The notes below the pieces were generated by a model. That model did not search any database, was not told where the DNA came from, and saw nothing but the letters and a program-made list of their open reading frames with translations. This document shows positions 45,094-57,621 of a stretch of DNA of 64,000 nucleotides, piece after piece (position 1 is the stretch's first letter; each line of letters opens with the position of its first letter). Source of the stretch: Datura wrightii (taxonomy: Eukaryota > Streptophyta > Magnoliopsida > Solanales > Solanaceae); NCBI GenBank assembly GCA_035772735.1, contig JASDFA010000004.1, positions 16,953,501 through 17,017,500 of the forward strand, read 5' to 3'. Position numbers and translations under genes: made by a program.

Positions 45094-45766
45094 TTGAATC
45101 CTCAGATTTCGTCAAGAAACTCAAAATCATCCTCGATTGCTGAGACAACCCTAAATTCTTTGGGCTACTTCATAGACTGCCAGATATTAAAAGTGACTTC
45201 CACTTTATTGAGCCTGAATTTTAGTTGCCTAGCCTCAACATCTAAGGAATGGTCGCCCCAAAATGATGGGTACCTCAATGTCAACCTTGCAATCTAGGAT
45301 GACGAAATTCGCTAGGGATATGAATCTGTTAACCTTGGCAAGCCCATCAAACAAGATCCCTACAGGCTTCTTCAGAACACGGTTAGCCATCAATAGCCGC
45401 ATAGTAGTCGGATGTGGAGGCTCCCAAGCTGAGCTGCTTCAACACAACTATTGGCATCACATTGATACTTGCTCCTAAGTTGCAGAGTGCATTTGCGAAC
45501 TCAACATCACCAATAGTACTTTGAATAGTGAAGGCACCTGGTTCCTTCTTCTTTTGGGAAAAGAGTCGTGAGGCTATGGCACTGCAATGATGCAAGTTAC
45601 CCACGGTCTCATAGCTCAGAAACCTCTTCCTAGTAATGAGGTCCTTCATAAACTTACCATATCCAAGAATCTGTACTAATGCCTCAACCAATCGTATGTT
45701 CAAAGATAATTTTTTAAGCATAGAAATAAATTTCTTAAACTTACCATCTTCCACCTTCTTCTTCAT
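45094..45766 (-). pseudogene. Element E Gag-protease linker and protease (broken)
   Basis: Open for 127 codons: MKKKVEDGKFKKFISMLKKL, NIRLVEALVQILGYGKF, FTIQSTIGDVEFANALCNLG, ASINVMPIVVLKQLSLG. The active-site Asp is Asn (C-N-L-G), so this protease is dead. Frameshifted remnants follow (VPIILG-like near 45260-45280) and the ending IEDDFEFLDEI before a TGA near 45095. Closely similar to element A at 1-511. Confidence 0.8.
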
Positions 45767-47570
45767 TCTTTGAGGGAACAGTGGTCGTGGGATAGCCTTA
45801 TAGATTTGTGTACCCCTTATTTATTACCCTTTTTAGCTTTAGACTCCTTTCACCAACTAGAGCCTTAGCCAACTCGGCCACTTCCTTAAGCTCTTGCTCA
45901 GCAAACTTATCATCACCATCAACCACGATCTCTTTCTTTCTTTGAATTTCAACTACGACCAATAGAGGGGGATCAACTGTGGTCTTTCCACTCCTAGTCA
46001 TCATAGACATACAGTTACTATCATTCTTTGGATTTTGCACTGTGTTGCAAGGTAGTGTTCCCCTTTTGCTTAGGGTTCAGGGATGCCGACAGTTGACCTA
46101 TCTGCTACTCTATTTGCTTGATAGTTGTGGCGTGCGACTCAACTTTCTAGCCCATGCCAGATATATTTACTCAAATGTCTTTCAGCTGCTCCTCGGTTGA
46201 TCTCAGCTTCTTGAGCATTTCAGCCATCATGCTTTCCAATTTTCACTGTCCAACCTCTCCCTCATGTGCATTAGAAGGCACATAAAATCCTGTCCGATCA
46301 TTGCGGTAACCCTTATTCCTTCTCCATTCTCCCTCTCGCTCGCGACCTTGGCTCCTATGTCTATACTTATTATGGTTGTAGTTGTCCTAGTATTGGTTCT
46401 AACCTTGATTTTTAGAACCTTGGCGCCAAGTGTCCTATCCAAAACCTTGGGAGTTGGCCCGAAACCTTGCCACCTAGTTCTCCAAGAAGTTTGCCTCCTC
46501 TTCAGAATCTGAATGTTCTAGCCCGATTCCTATCCTTGAGATCCCACTGCATATACATTTCTATCTCCAATGCCCATGATATGCTTTGTGAATAGGTATA
46601 ATGATGTACACATATGGGCCAGATTCCTGATCATGCTTCTCCTTCTTCTTTCATTGGTCTGTAATCATACCAACAACATACGTACATGCAGCTACTTCCA
46701 CTTCCCTGGTGTGCCAAGACCCGTTAGTTTTAGTCACTCTGTCAAGAATAGTGGCAGCTTATTCCCATGTGTAACTTATCAGCTCCTCCTACCACAATAT
46801 CTGCTACAACTTTAGTGTTATTATTCAGTGACCCTATAAATATCTCCAACAAATTGTCATCAGAAATTTTATGGTTTGTGCACTTAGTCAACTTCTTTTT
46901 AAAGCTCAACCAGTTTTCAGGAAGTGCCTCCATTTTCAGTTGACAGAAATTGTATATCTCATCCTTAAGTTATAGCATCCTAGAGGGTGGGAAGAACCTC
47001 TCTAAAAAAACTTATTTGAGCTCCATCTAGTAGGTAATGGAGTCTTGGGCAACTCTAATAACCATAAAGTGGCCTCCCCTAATAGAGAGAAGGGGAAGAG
47101 TGTTAGCCTTATTGCATCATGACTTACATCGAGCAACCTATATGCCTTGCATATTCCAACAAAATTCATCATGTGTAGGTTGGAATCATTCGTTGCATGA
47201 CCACTAAACACCCTGTTCATATTCAACAATTTTATTATGGTTCTAGTGATATAAAACTTTGCCTCAACAGGCAAATGTGCTGGTACGATGCTCCAGTTGA
47301 CCCGACTTCATCAATTTATGGGTCATCCTCATCAAAGAACTGAAAGGAATATATCTGCCCTCTGTTGCTCTTCCATGGTGTCCAGCATTTACAACTTCAT
47401 CTCTAGCATCCTCGGCTTCCTGAAGTGCAGCTGCCGAGCTAGCTTAGCTTGCCTAGCTTCTTTAGCAAGAACGGCCTCTCTTTGCTTGTGTTGTCCATTC
47501 TTTGCAATGTTCGCTCTAGTTCAAGATCAAGTGGATTCAGGGAGTTTCCACTTCGTTGAGTACTTGGCAT
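45767..47570 (-). pseudogene. Element E Gag (broken)
   Basis: ATG at 47570 opens MPSTQRSGNSLNPLDLELER. The capsid domain is at 47274-46740: VEAKFYITRTIIKLLNMNRV, MMNFVGICKAYRLLDVSHDA, RLTLFPFSLLGEATLWL, then LSFKKKLTKCTNHKISDDNL, LEIFIGSLNNNTKVVADIV. Downstream are charged fragments (46442-46227, 46040-45798). Frameshifts and stops separate all pieces. Confidence 0.78.
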
Positions 47571-47676
47571 TCACCAAGAGACAACCTGTGGGTGTCAAAA
47601 ACAAAAATAAAAGGTAAATAAGGAAATAACAACTAAAAGTTAAACAAAAGCAATTAATCTATTCTTAAGCTGTATT

Positions 47677-47693
47677 CCCTGGAAATGATGCCA
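47677..47693 (-). other. Primer-binding site of element E (tRNA-Asp type, decayed)
   Basis: Minus strand TGGCATCATTTCCAGGG, 5 bases from the LTR. Recognisable by position and by the following GAATAC shared with A and B. Confidence 0.65.
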
Positions 47694-47698
47694 CATTT

Positions 47699-49252
47699 TG
47701 ATGATGCTCAAACTTACACTCTTGATAAAGCATAAAGTGGTCGTTGTCAATAAAGAACCCAAGGAAGATGGGGGTCGAACCCACAAGGAATATGTTAAGA
47801 ACTAGACTAATGCAGATATTCATGCTTTTTCGTATATTATCTCCAAATTTGGGCGTTCATAGAAAATAATTGTAAAACAAGATTTAAAATCAGTTTTTGT
47901 TTATCAATATTTGCAATTAACTAGGACAAGTGTTCCCCATGGGTTTATAACTACTTTAGGTTTACACTCCTAATCTATCCCAATGCTTACTTGTAGAACT
48001 AATAACTAGGGTTCATCCAAATGACTACTTCATCCCTATTGGATGAATATACTCAATCACCAGATTAGGTCTCCTAAGAAACTTCAATTAAACCATTATC
48101 AATTTTTTCCAACTTAAATATCCTGCAACCGCAGCTCAAGTTATACAACGACCAAACGGATCAAACTTTATTGCAATTATCTTTTCCTAATCTCTAGTTC
48201 TTTAGGTTCAAGCAAGTAAAGAATTCGAGCAAGTCCTAACACTATGCTTCATTAAGAAACATTAAAGATCAAGACAATACAATACAAGTGTTTAGCATTA
48301 GTTTCGAATCACTTTGTGTAACCCTAGTTTGTTAATCCACCACAATTCCCACAATCCTAGTTGTGGAGGTTTTATCCTCTCATGATTGTAAGATAATTGA
48401 AATTATTCATACAAAAACACATAAATTAATACTTATAACGATGATTAGAATTAAACCTTTGAATATTGCAATAGAAGAGGATGAACAAATTCAAGAACAA
48501 TTTGAGAAAATCAAAGTTAAGATCTCAAGAATTGCTCTTCAGTATTGTCAAACAGTTAATTACAAATTGATAATGAACCACCTTCTAACTAAAAGAAACC
48601 TAAAAAGCATTTATACAAATAATAAAATCTTTTTCCTAAGTTAACAAGGAAATATCCAAATCTAGCATCGAATCCTCACACAACCCATAACAGGATTGTA
48701 TGGGTCATTCCTTTTCTTGTACATCCCTTGGCTTTTGTAGAATTTGGCTAAGTGTTGGCCTCTGGTACGACTCATAACAAGATCCCATGGGACGTACAAT
48801 GAAGTATTGGTTTGATACTGAGAGCTCTAACATCTTCTAAAGATTTCTAGATTGTCTTTATATGCCTCATACCTTGCTCTTACGACGCATAACAACTTGT
48901 CGTAACATGAGATCTGCCATGTCCCAAAAGCTCTAAAGTTTTCTACGACTCAAGTTTCGGCTCATACTAAGATGGTATGGCTCATACCAAGTGTCATACT
49001 TTTCGTTTGCCTTAATAATCTAGACTTTTCCACGAGACTTAGTACGGCTCGTACCAACTTGGTACGACTCGTACTGAGATCTGTACTTGGCCCAAAATAT
49101 GCACTTTTATGCATCTTTAGCATATGTTTACTCCAACACCTATTTTCAATGAAAACAAAGTAAAAGCGCCTCATATCCATATAAACACACCTACGTCCAT
49201 GCTATTTTCCCAGTTTTAAGCGTCGAAAGTGTTGTAATCTCATAGCACATCA
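47699..49252 (-). repeat. 5' LTR of element E (1554 bp)
   Basis: Minus strand TGATGTGCTATGAGATTAC ... GAGCATCATCA, clearly related to the LTRs of B. A TATA-type box (TATAAATG on minus) is at 48615-48608. Upstream of it in reading direction are TTACGAC/GTCGTAA (48880-48905, perfect 7 bp) and a 35-base near-palindrome at 49041-49075 centred on GTACCAACTTGGTAC. Confidence 0.85.
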
Positions 49253-50877
49253 CCCCTTAGTGATCATTTTCCTAGCCTTAAGGTAGGAGATGAACCAACC
49301 CTTTGATGTTGACATACAACCCTTCATTGTAGGACTGTTTCATTATGAAACTAAAACCTAACGACCCTATATCTGCAGTCAACTAAGGCATAGCAAGAAT
49401 GTCACAAGTCCATGCCAAGAATCAGGTCAAAAGTTGACTATATCTAGCTCTACTAGATCAACTATGGTAACTGTCTGTAATATTGTGACTGGACAATTTC
49501 TGTACACCTGACTAGCTTTAACTAACTCGCCAACCGGAGTATAGACTTAACATGGCTCAGAGAGAATTTTTAGACTAATATCAAACTGGTTAGCGATCTA
49601 AGGAGTCCGGAAGGGAAGTATGGATCCTGGATCTAGTAAAGTATACACGTCTATCTGAAAAAGATGTAACATATCAGTCACTACTTTAGGTGAGTTCTCC
49701 TGGTACTAACGGGAGGATAAAGAATAAAAGTGGTTTTGGCGTTGTCCACCACCCATACTTGAGGTAGTACCTTGCTGAGCTAAATGACCTAGTGGAGCTG
49801 CTGATGTGGTGGACTAGGCCTTTCCCGATACTATTGATGGGCAATCAGTGAATTTTTGACCCAGCTAGTCATAACCAAAACAACCTTCCTTGCCCAGACG
49901 GCACTCATCCGAATGGTTTTTGCCACACTTAGAACATACTAGGAAGGCACGACTGTTGGAGACTTGACTCTTGAACTGGGAGCTATATGTCCCACCCCTT
50001 CGATCCTTGCGGGGCCTAGAAGAAAGAGCATAGGCTGATAAGGCTTCTGGAGGTCTCTGTCGCTGCTGGGGTTGATTACCACCACCTGACCTCTACTGTG
50101 AGTACTCAAACTCTCCTATACTCTCCTGTTTACTCTCGCTTTCTACCCTCTTCTATTTTTTTTCCTCAGGCTAGACATTAATAATGATCCTAGATATGTC
50201 CATCTCATTGATAAGCATGGTAGTCTTGCACTCCTTGACTACTAGGTTTGAGACTCCATTCACGAATTTGATCATGCGAGCTCTCGGCTTCACAACTATT
50301 TTTGGAGCATATTTTGACAGTTGAGTAAACTTTAAAGCATACTCGTGCACTGTCATGTCATTCTACTTCAAGTTTACAAATTTAGTAGCCTTAGCTTCCA
50401 TCAATTCCCAGGGAAAGAATCTACCCAAAAATTTCGCTGCAAACTCATCCCATTCCACTGGACATGCACCATTCCGCCTTCCCTTATTCCATTACTTATA
50501 CCAAATATAAGCCACTCCTTTTAACTAATAAGCATCCAGATCTACACTTTCCACAGGAGTAACACCCATGATTTTGGTGATTTTCGGCACCTCATCAATG
50601 AACTCATGTGGGTCTTCATCAACCTTGGACCTGTGAAATATTGGAGGATTCAACCGAGTAAAATCTTGGACTCTAGTAGCAGTTGTTGACCCATTAGTGT
50701 TGACATGTATGACCTATTCGTTGAATTGATTAGTCATTTTTTGGGCCAATATTTAAATGGCAGCCTGCAACTCTGCATGCGATACCTGATCGTCTTAAGG
50801 TGCTGCTGGAGCTAGTGGGACTGGCTGGTTAGCATTCCTAGTCCTCCTTCTATTTCCTATTTTTGGAGGATTCATTA
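49253..50877 (-). pseudogene. Element F Gag and protease (broken)
   Basis: ATG at about 50877 (MNPPKIGNRRRTRNANQPVP). Gag core near 50356-50171: MTVHEYALKFTQLSKYAPKI and VKECKTTMLINEMDISRI. A knuckle-like CSKCGKNHSDEC is near 49930-49895. Protease reads VYTLLDPGSILPFRTP (D-P-G rather than D-S-G, as in H), then QVYRNCPVTI and VDLVELDIVNF. Stops are common. Confidence 0.75.
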
Positions 50878-51089
50878 ACTAAAAAGGGTAGAGCATGAGT
50901 TAGGAGGATATTTAAGAGATCAAACTTTACGCATGATAAGAATCATGAAAAAAGGGGAATTTTCCTAAAAATGCCTCGTAGCCTTACCCTCATAAGTGTG
51001 GCACACTTAACACCTATGAAAAGGACTCTATTTGATATGGCTTTCAAACATCCTAGGACACTCTAAACCTGATCCTCTAATTTCAATTT
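50878..51089 (-). other. Element F leader and primer-binding site
   Basis: About 200 bases between LTR and gag, resembling the leader of element D (37335-37548) in words such as ACGCATGATAAGAATCATGA. The primer-binding site at 51073-51085 (minus TTGAAATTAGAGG) is a decayed TTGGTATCAGAGC. Confidence 0.65.
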
Positions 51090-53343
51090 TTTCACAACCC
51101 GAGGGGTTACACCCTAGACACGACATGGTACTTAGGATCACAAGTTACACCAAGCAAACTGACTTAAAAATTAACCAAATACTGACAAAAATAATAAAGA
51201 TTCATTCAAACACTGGAACTTAAGCTGAATCTACATATACTGCCTGAAAACCTTCTAAAGAACTAATGAGTTGCAGGGACAAACCCCCACCTAACTCTAA
51301 TGTTTGAAAACTATATGGAAGTAATATACTAAAATGAAAATTGTTTGGCCTTTGGTAGATGAGGACTCACCACAGAACGCTGCTGGAGAATCGCCGAGAG
51401 AAACTAGATATGGTGCTGAGTCTAGGTACCTAAGCCTATGTCATCAAAATGATATAGCACATAGAAATATGTGATCAGTACTTTGAATGTACTGAGTATG
51501 TCAAATAGAAGCTAAAAATAAGAATATTGAATAGAAATTTAAAAATCTAACAATATTGTAAGAACCAATGGCCACCTGAAGTTGTAAGCAAATCCTGCAA
51601 ATCTGGGAGACTGGACTAGACTGAACTGTACTACGGGAGAGCCTATAACTGACATATAACCACGTGAGCTAGATGTGGAGTTCGATGTATGTACCCGATC
51701 TAAGAGAACCCCTTGTACCTTGCCATGGCATAGTGGTTGAGCTGTGTGATGACTGTTGGGGCCCATTTGGGTTAATAACCTACGATGGTACATAGTTCTG
51801 GGAATCTGGGTGCACTTAACCACGGCCTGCTCGGTGCTAAGTACTACTCCCACCAAAAATATAATTATATCTAACTGTGCTAATAGATCAAAACTGATGT
51901 CCTGATTCTAAGTCAGAACTACCTATCTAGAAGTGTTATGAGAGTATAACAACCTGAAAGAAATTGTGTCCTAAGATTTGTTAGAGCTACTTTTATTTGA
52001 AAGTGTCATGATAGTCTAAGAAATAACGAACAGACTGATAAACCGATATTATTGAATGCACTGAGTACTGAAAATATTACTAAGACTGAACATACTAAAA
52101 GCATTGAATTTTCATTCATACATCATGCTAGCATTCAAAACTCAAGAGAAAATATCATATTGATACAACATTTATGCCTGAGTTCTAAGTCATACAAGTT
52201 TTATTCAAATTCATGCAAGGGATCAGGTATAGGGAAGCATACTGTACAACTAAACCTAAGAAATGAATTTCAATTTGGAATAATCAAATAAATTTAGAGA
52301 ATTAACAATCTTTAAAGAATTTCTTAAGTTGACTGAAAACCCTAGCTTCTAATCTTCTACAGGGTTAGAAATTATAAGGTTTCTAAAATAATTTGGGACA
52401 CAAGGGGGGAAAGAGAACTCTTGTTGAAGTTTCACATACCTGTAGAAGCATTTCTCTGAGAAAAACACCACAATTGTTAGGAAGGGAAGGAGCCCTAGCT
52501 CTTGCTTAGAACTAAACTTTTGATTTTTTTATGTTCTGAAGTTGTGACCTTGGAAGAGAATGAGAGGAAAGAGTCTATCAATTCCCTTACTTCCCCTTTA
52601 AATGCAACCCAAAACAATATACTTTCGGTGTTACGAGCATAGGATTTGACAAAAATGCCCCTGGATAACCATTTCAAAATCTAACTATCCAGATCCAATG
52701 GCCTACCAGTCATCATTTCTGGACTAAATTAGGACTCTCACGGTGAATGACACAACTACTCATTATTCTGAATAATGGGTGGTTGTCACTACTCATCGCA
52801 CCACTAGATTTTCTGAACAAGTCTTGGACTTTGACGCACATATAGGAACAATGACTCATTAGATAGGATAACAAGTCTTTTGTTCCACTCATTGCTACTG
52901 GGAAAATTTTGAATAGTTTCTAGATTCCCCAACGGATGGATAGAAAGACCCGTTGATGGAATCAATGTGTCATTGTTACCAACCATTGTCACTGGAAGTA
53001 TTTCTAACCCATTTTGGATTTCCTCTAATGACTCCCTACGATGAGTCATAGTAACCAACAACGACTCGTCATCTGAATCATTGTTCGAGAGAAGATTTTT
53101 GATAGGTTTCTGGACTGCTGTCAACAGATAAAATAATGACTTGTTACTTGCAACAACAGGTCATTGTATTGTTGGTTGTATCTGGGGAAGGAATCTACAG
53201 AGGCTGGAAATGACTCACGTAATAGGTCATGCTTACTAACAACGACTTATTGATTAAGTCGTTCTGAGATAGAATTTTCTAGTTCCCTTTCTGCTTTTCA
53301 TTTCAGGTCTTGCTTGTGTCCAAAAAAATTTTAAGGTGTTACA
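51090..53343 (-). repeat. 5' LTR of element F (2254 bp)
   Basis: Minus strand TGTAACACCTTAAAAT ... CGGGTTGTGAAA. Starts and ends at the positions expected from D and H. The U3 side (52730-53280) again has many ACGACTCRTT words. A 105-codon frame at 51539-51856 lies entirely inside the LTR and is not taken as a gene. Confidence 0.8.
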
Positions 53344-53593
53344 ATAACTCTCTGCATGAAGATAAGCACCTCGACAATAATGCCCTTATGTGATTATTGA
53401 GGGTAACTAGCACTCATTTCAAGACTAAGCTCTTTTGTAATTCTCGTGGTAGTACTACAACCCCTACCTCGGCCCTTTTTATGAGCTCCACCTTTTTCCC
53501 TACCGGTGGACTTAGATTCCCTGCCCAAGGTAGAATTAGGTGTTTGTGGGAGACTATCATAGCTCTTCCATTAGATGATCGAGTTTAAGCCAT
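53344..53593 (-). pseudogene. Element G Gag, N-terminal fragment
   Basis: ATG at 53593: MA, stop, TRSSNGRAMIVS, then after a shift KGGAHKKGRGRGCSTTTRI, the basic G/R-rich start of a chromovirus Gag. Cut at 53344 by the F LTR, so F is inferred to be inserted in G. Confidence 0.6.
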
Positions 53594-53809
53594 CTGGTTA
53601 ACAAAATAAATATATTAGATTCTTCTAGTTGGTCCTAAACATCACACACATAAGGAGGAACAAGAAAGTAAGACAAGATACATCCTATCATGCCATTACA
53701 TAATCATGATTATATTAATGGCCAAAAACAAAACCATAATTGAGATTCTACTACTGACATGTGCTCCATTACTCATAGGAATAGACAATTCTAAGGATTT
53801 GATACCAAC
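53594..53809 (-). other. Element G leader and primer-binding site
   Basis: Minus strand GTTGGTATC at 53809-53801 begins a decayed initiator-tRNA-Met site (family TTGGTATCAGAGCC; here TTGGTATCAAATCC). The remaining 200 bases are non-coding leader. Confidence 0.65.
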
Positions 53810-55952
53810 TTTTTCACGACCCAATTTAGGATCGTGATCAGGAACTAAGGACTAGAACCCCAAAGCCAGCCTTAATAAAATTTTATAGAAAATCAGATAA
53901 GTTTTCCCTATTTTTAGGACTATCCAAAAAATGTTGTCTCAAAATCTATAACAGAACTAACCAATATCAACAAAATAGACCACATTCATCCTCAGTCAAC
54001 TATTTTCAATATCATAATTCTAAAACCATCTCCAAAATACGGGAAGAAGGTGTAATACTAGTTACTAGTTAGTAATTCCATAATATACCCATAGAACTAA
54101 AAAAAAAGACTATGGAGTGACTCTAATAGTTCAAAGAAAAAGACCATAACAATTAACCACGCTATAGCCCACATCAACATATGCGAGACTCACCAGATAT
54201 TTGTCAACTTAAATGCATTAATTAATAAAATCATTGCCAATGTCACCTGCGTCTCTATAAAAAATTTAGCAGGGAGTAAGTCACTAGCTCAGTGAGTAAT
54301 AATACTTAACCACAACCTTGTTTAAGCGGGACAAGTTAGAAAACATGCTAGTAGGATAATCGAAAAATATCATGACATAAATGCCTTTTCTAAAATGATA
54401 ACAATAATCAGTCTTGTCTGTCTAATGTAAGTAGAAATTATTTAACAATTTGATATTAAACTTAGTAAACACCATCATATCAAATATTATATTTGGGACG
54501 TTTTCACTATTGAATCATCTGATCAGTGTGGCTCCCTACCTTGAGAGATAGCGAATAATTGTGGACTCCTTATAAAAGGAGTCAAATATAATGGTATGTC
54601 CCTATTTGAAGGAAATCAATAACTATATGCTCAATCTACTTTCCCATTAGTGAGAGAAGTAATGGTAATCTATAAATACAAGAGCATCAAGTATAACAAA
54701 CCCGTCGTTAGCTATGAGATCCATCAAGTTCTACTCTGAAACTATCTTATCTTTGTAACTAGTATTTACTTGTATTAAACATTTTCAAAATTGTATAGGA
54801 CATTTTCTTATCACATTATATCATATATCAAACTTAAATAAAGCATTTGTCAAGATATTTAATTCTCAAGTAAGCGTAAAATCTCTCAAGTAACAATAAA
54901 CACGTGTAGTTACAAGGAGAACATCACAAATATATATTTTAGCTCATATATAGTAAAATACTTTTCCCATATGCAATCTCAAGGCATTTAGTAACACATT
55001 ACTGTTAAAATCATGTATAAATCATGCAGATTGTGAAACTTCAAATTGTGGTAAGGTAACTAATTATAGTTCTCGTGTTGAAATACCAAACTCATCACCT
55101 AAATCCATGAGTAGGACTTTCTTCAATTAATCTATAATCATATCTGTCACACCCCAAAACTGGGGTAGGGCGCCACTGGCACTCGATTCATGATTGATCG
55201 AGAAGTCAGCTATATAACATCTGTAACTGTAACACTTAGGCCATCCAGGCCACCTGTCACAATCAACTGAAGAATAAACTGGACCCATCAGGTCTCAACA
55301 ATACGGGGTAAACAATCGAAATGCAATCAAGGCAATTAGTGTTCTAACCAAGAAACAATAAGCCGACGAGGCCACAAACTGAATAACATTGTATACACCA
55401 AGTCCACAAAGCCTCTAAAGAGTAAACTAACTGATGGTCGGAACAGGGCTCCGACTTACCCATACCTGCATCTCAAAACTCAAGCTTAAATATCTAAGCC
55501 CTAGATCCAAGAAGAAAGGACCATACCAACCATCTGTTGATCTCACAAACTGCTACTCAATTGGCCATCCTGACCTCTATTTGCACCTGCGGCACAAACA
55601 CAGGTCCCCAAATAAGGGGACGTCAGTACGAATGAAATGTAATGGTATGTAAGGCTGAAACTGTAACCATGAGATGATAATCCTGTAATAACTGACTTTG
55701 CACATAAACATATAGAGGATAAATATAACCCGGAGCTCTGCAACCTGTAATTGATAACAACTTACTATAACATAACTGAACTCAAGATAACTGAACCAGG
55801 AATAAGAAATGGTAACAACCTGGAATCCAGGAAACTGAAACCTGATAATAACTCTATAAAAAGATGAAAATGCAATTAAGAAATTCACAAGAAAGAAACT
55901 ATAACTATAATGCCAGCGACCAGCCAACCGTAAATCCATATATAAAATTCGT

Positions 55953-56187
55953 CCAGCCAATGTACTACACCGGGGTAAAATAAAAATATCTCCAGCTGAT
56001 GTACCACATCGGGGTAAAATAAAAAGATCTCCAGCCGGTGTACCACACTGGGGTAAAATAAAAATATATTCATCCGATGTAGCATACCGGGGTAAAATAA
56101 AAAAATCTCCAGCCGATGTACCACACAGGGGTAAAATATAAAGATCTCCAGTCGGTGTTCCACACTGGGGTAAAATAAAATATATCT
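55953..56187. repeat. Six-copy 39-bp tandem array in solo LTR S
   Basis: Six units of 38-40 bp, core CCAGCCGRTGTACCACACY then GGGGTAAAATAAAAATATCT. Each unit has a small inverted repeat around CGRTGT-NNC-ACAYCGG. Units 2 and 3 differ on both arms (GATGT/ACATC against GGTGT/ACACY). The minus-strand frame over it (206 codons) only translates the repeat. Confidence 0.85.
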
Positions 56188-57585
56188 TAATCACCATAAT
56201 AAATGGAGCTGACAGAGCTCAAACAAATTATCTGAGTACAGGAAACCATGAAATATGTTCATCAGTAACTATAACATGTGTAGGATCTTACCACGACCCC
56301 TAATACTACAATTATTCCATACACATATAGGTCTTTCATTTAGCATTTAAATACATACATATGTTGTGAATGAATTCTAGGGAAGTTCCTAGAACTGGAA
56401 TATCATAGAGACATGTGTAGACTCACATTCATGATTTTAAACATCTCCTAGAAATTCTAACAGGAGGAGCAGAGAGGAATCACTTAACCTAACATTTTCT
56501 ATTAACAATCTTAGCATTCATTTCGTGCTTATACTCGTTTTACTTTCATACTTTCATATCAAGAATTGTGAGCATACCTCATTCATTGCACATCATATCA
56601 CATCTCGAGGTAACCTACGAACAAGAAGACATAACTTATGTATCTCAAACCTGGAGCTGTTTAATATACAAATTCTAGGCAACTGTCTAGGGGCTGCCTT
56701 AAAATAAATAAAGACTTATAGTCGTGCTTTAGACAGTGTAGGAAAAGCTCATGTGAAACATTGCAAAATATGTGGAGCTTAGAAAAGCTTAGCAGCATTA
56801 TAAACAGTTTAGAATCTTCCAAGAAAAATAAAATCCTTTAAAACTTGAAAAAGTTAATCCAACTCTTAGAACAAATAATCAAAGATAATTGTTTAAAAGT
56901 ACAATGAAGAACTTCTTTTTAACTTGAGTCACTATCGCAAAATATTTGATTCTAATTATTTCTTAAGGAGTTAACACTTTACTGGCCTTCCATTAGCTTC
57001 ACACAATTGAACATAAAAAACTTTATTTATATTTCGTTTACTAAACATCTTTAGAACAAGGTAAATCTTGCTAGCTATTTGCCTAATTCAATAACAATCA
57101 TAACACTTATCATCAAATTTAACAACCTTTAGCTCTACTTTTCATATTCATCTTAAATTCTTTTCCAAACAGGATTCGTCATTCCCTACCTAACTATTTA
57201 CACTCGTGTTCACTATTCTAGCAATTCCTGTACGCACTTACCTTCTTACCTAATTGCCAACCTTGTCTCTAAAACTCTTCTTGCTCATATTTTAACGTCG
57301 CTCAAAGGTTCTTGAAATCAACTACGGACAGAAGGCATATACCTCACAGATTACCTTAAAAGGTCTAACATTACACTTATCTCTGCTTTGCTACTAGCGC
57401 CTCAACTTTTACACTTAGGTTAACTTCCTTACACATCTACAACTTTCAAAGAACATGCGACGTGTCTACTTAAATCCTTAAGCAATTCTCAGGAGGTCTA
57501 GATAACTCAAGAGCTCTAATAAACATATAACGACTTTCTAAAGGCAATCCTTGCCGCTTTAACGCGTAATTTGAATGTAAGCATA

Positions 57586-57588
<3 letters not shown>

Positions 57589-57618
<30 letters not shown>
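57589..57618. repeat. (AT)15 microsatellite
   Basis: Fifteen uninterrupted AT units within solo LTR S. Confidence 0.95.

Positions 57619-57621
<3 letters not shown>

Larger units (their letters stand above)
44778..49252 (-). mobile_element. Element E: 5' part of an Athila-like element related to B
   Basis: Read from the right: LTR (47699-49252), primer-binding site, gag, protease, post-protease hairpins, then an abrupt junction with the H LTR at 44777/44778. The missing ORF3 and 3' LTR fit an insertion of H into E, with the rest beyond the left edge. On the right E abuts the protease frame of element F. Confidence 0.78.
49253..53343 (-). mobile_element. Element F: 5' part of a Tekay-like chromovirus
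   Basis: LTR (51090-53343), primer-binding site, gag and part of the protease, cut at 49253 by the E LTR. The sequence at the cut (FISYLKARKMI-TKG on minus) is the middle of the protease-RT linker seen intact in H (FISYLKAKKMILKG), so E inserted there. The rest would lie beyond the left edge. On the right F abuts the gag start of element G. Confidence 0.75.

Noticed and set aside
53397..53588. 63-codon plus-strand frame
   Set aside because: Opposite strand to the basic G/R-rich Gag start of element G, which is the better reading.
55953..56187. Regularly spaced repeats resembling a CRISPR array
   Set aside because: Units are directly adjacent without unique spacers, diverged, and lie in a plant LTR.
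55577..56197. 206-codon minus-strand reading frame with repeated ILPRCGTSAGD-like units
   Set aside because: It is the translation of a 39-bp tandem array; 39 is a multiple of 3, so the frame stays open by accident.
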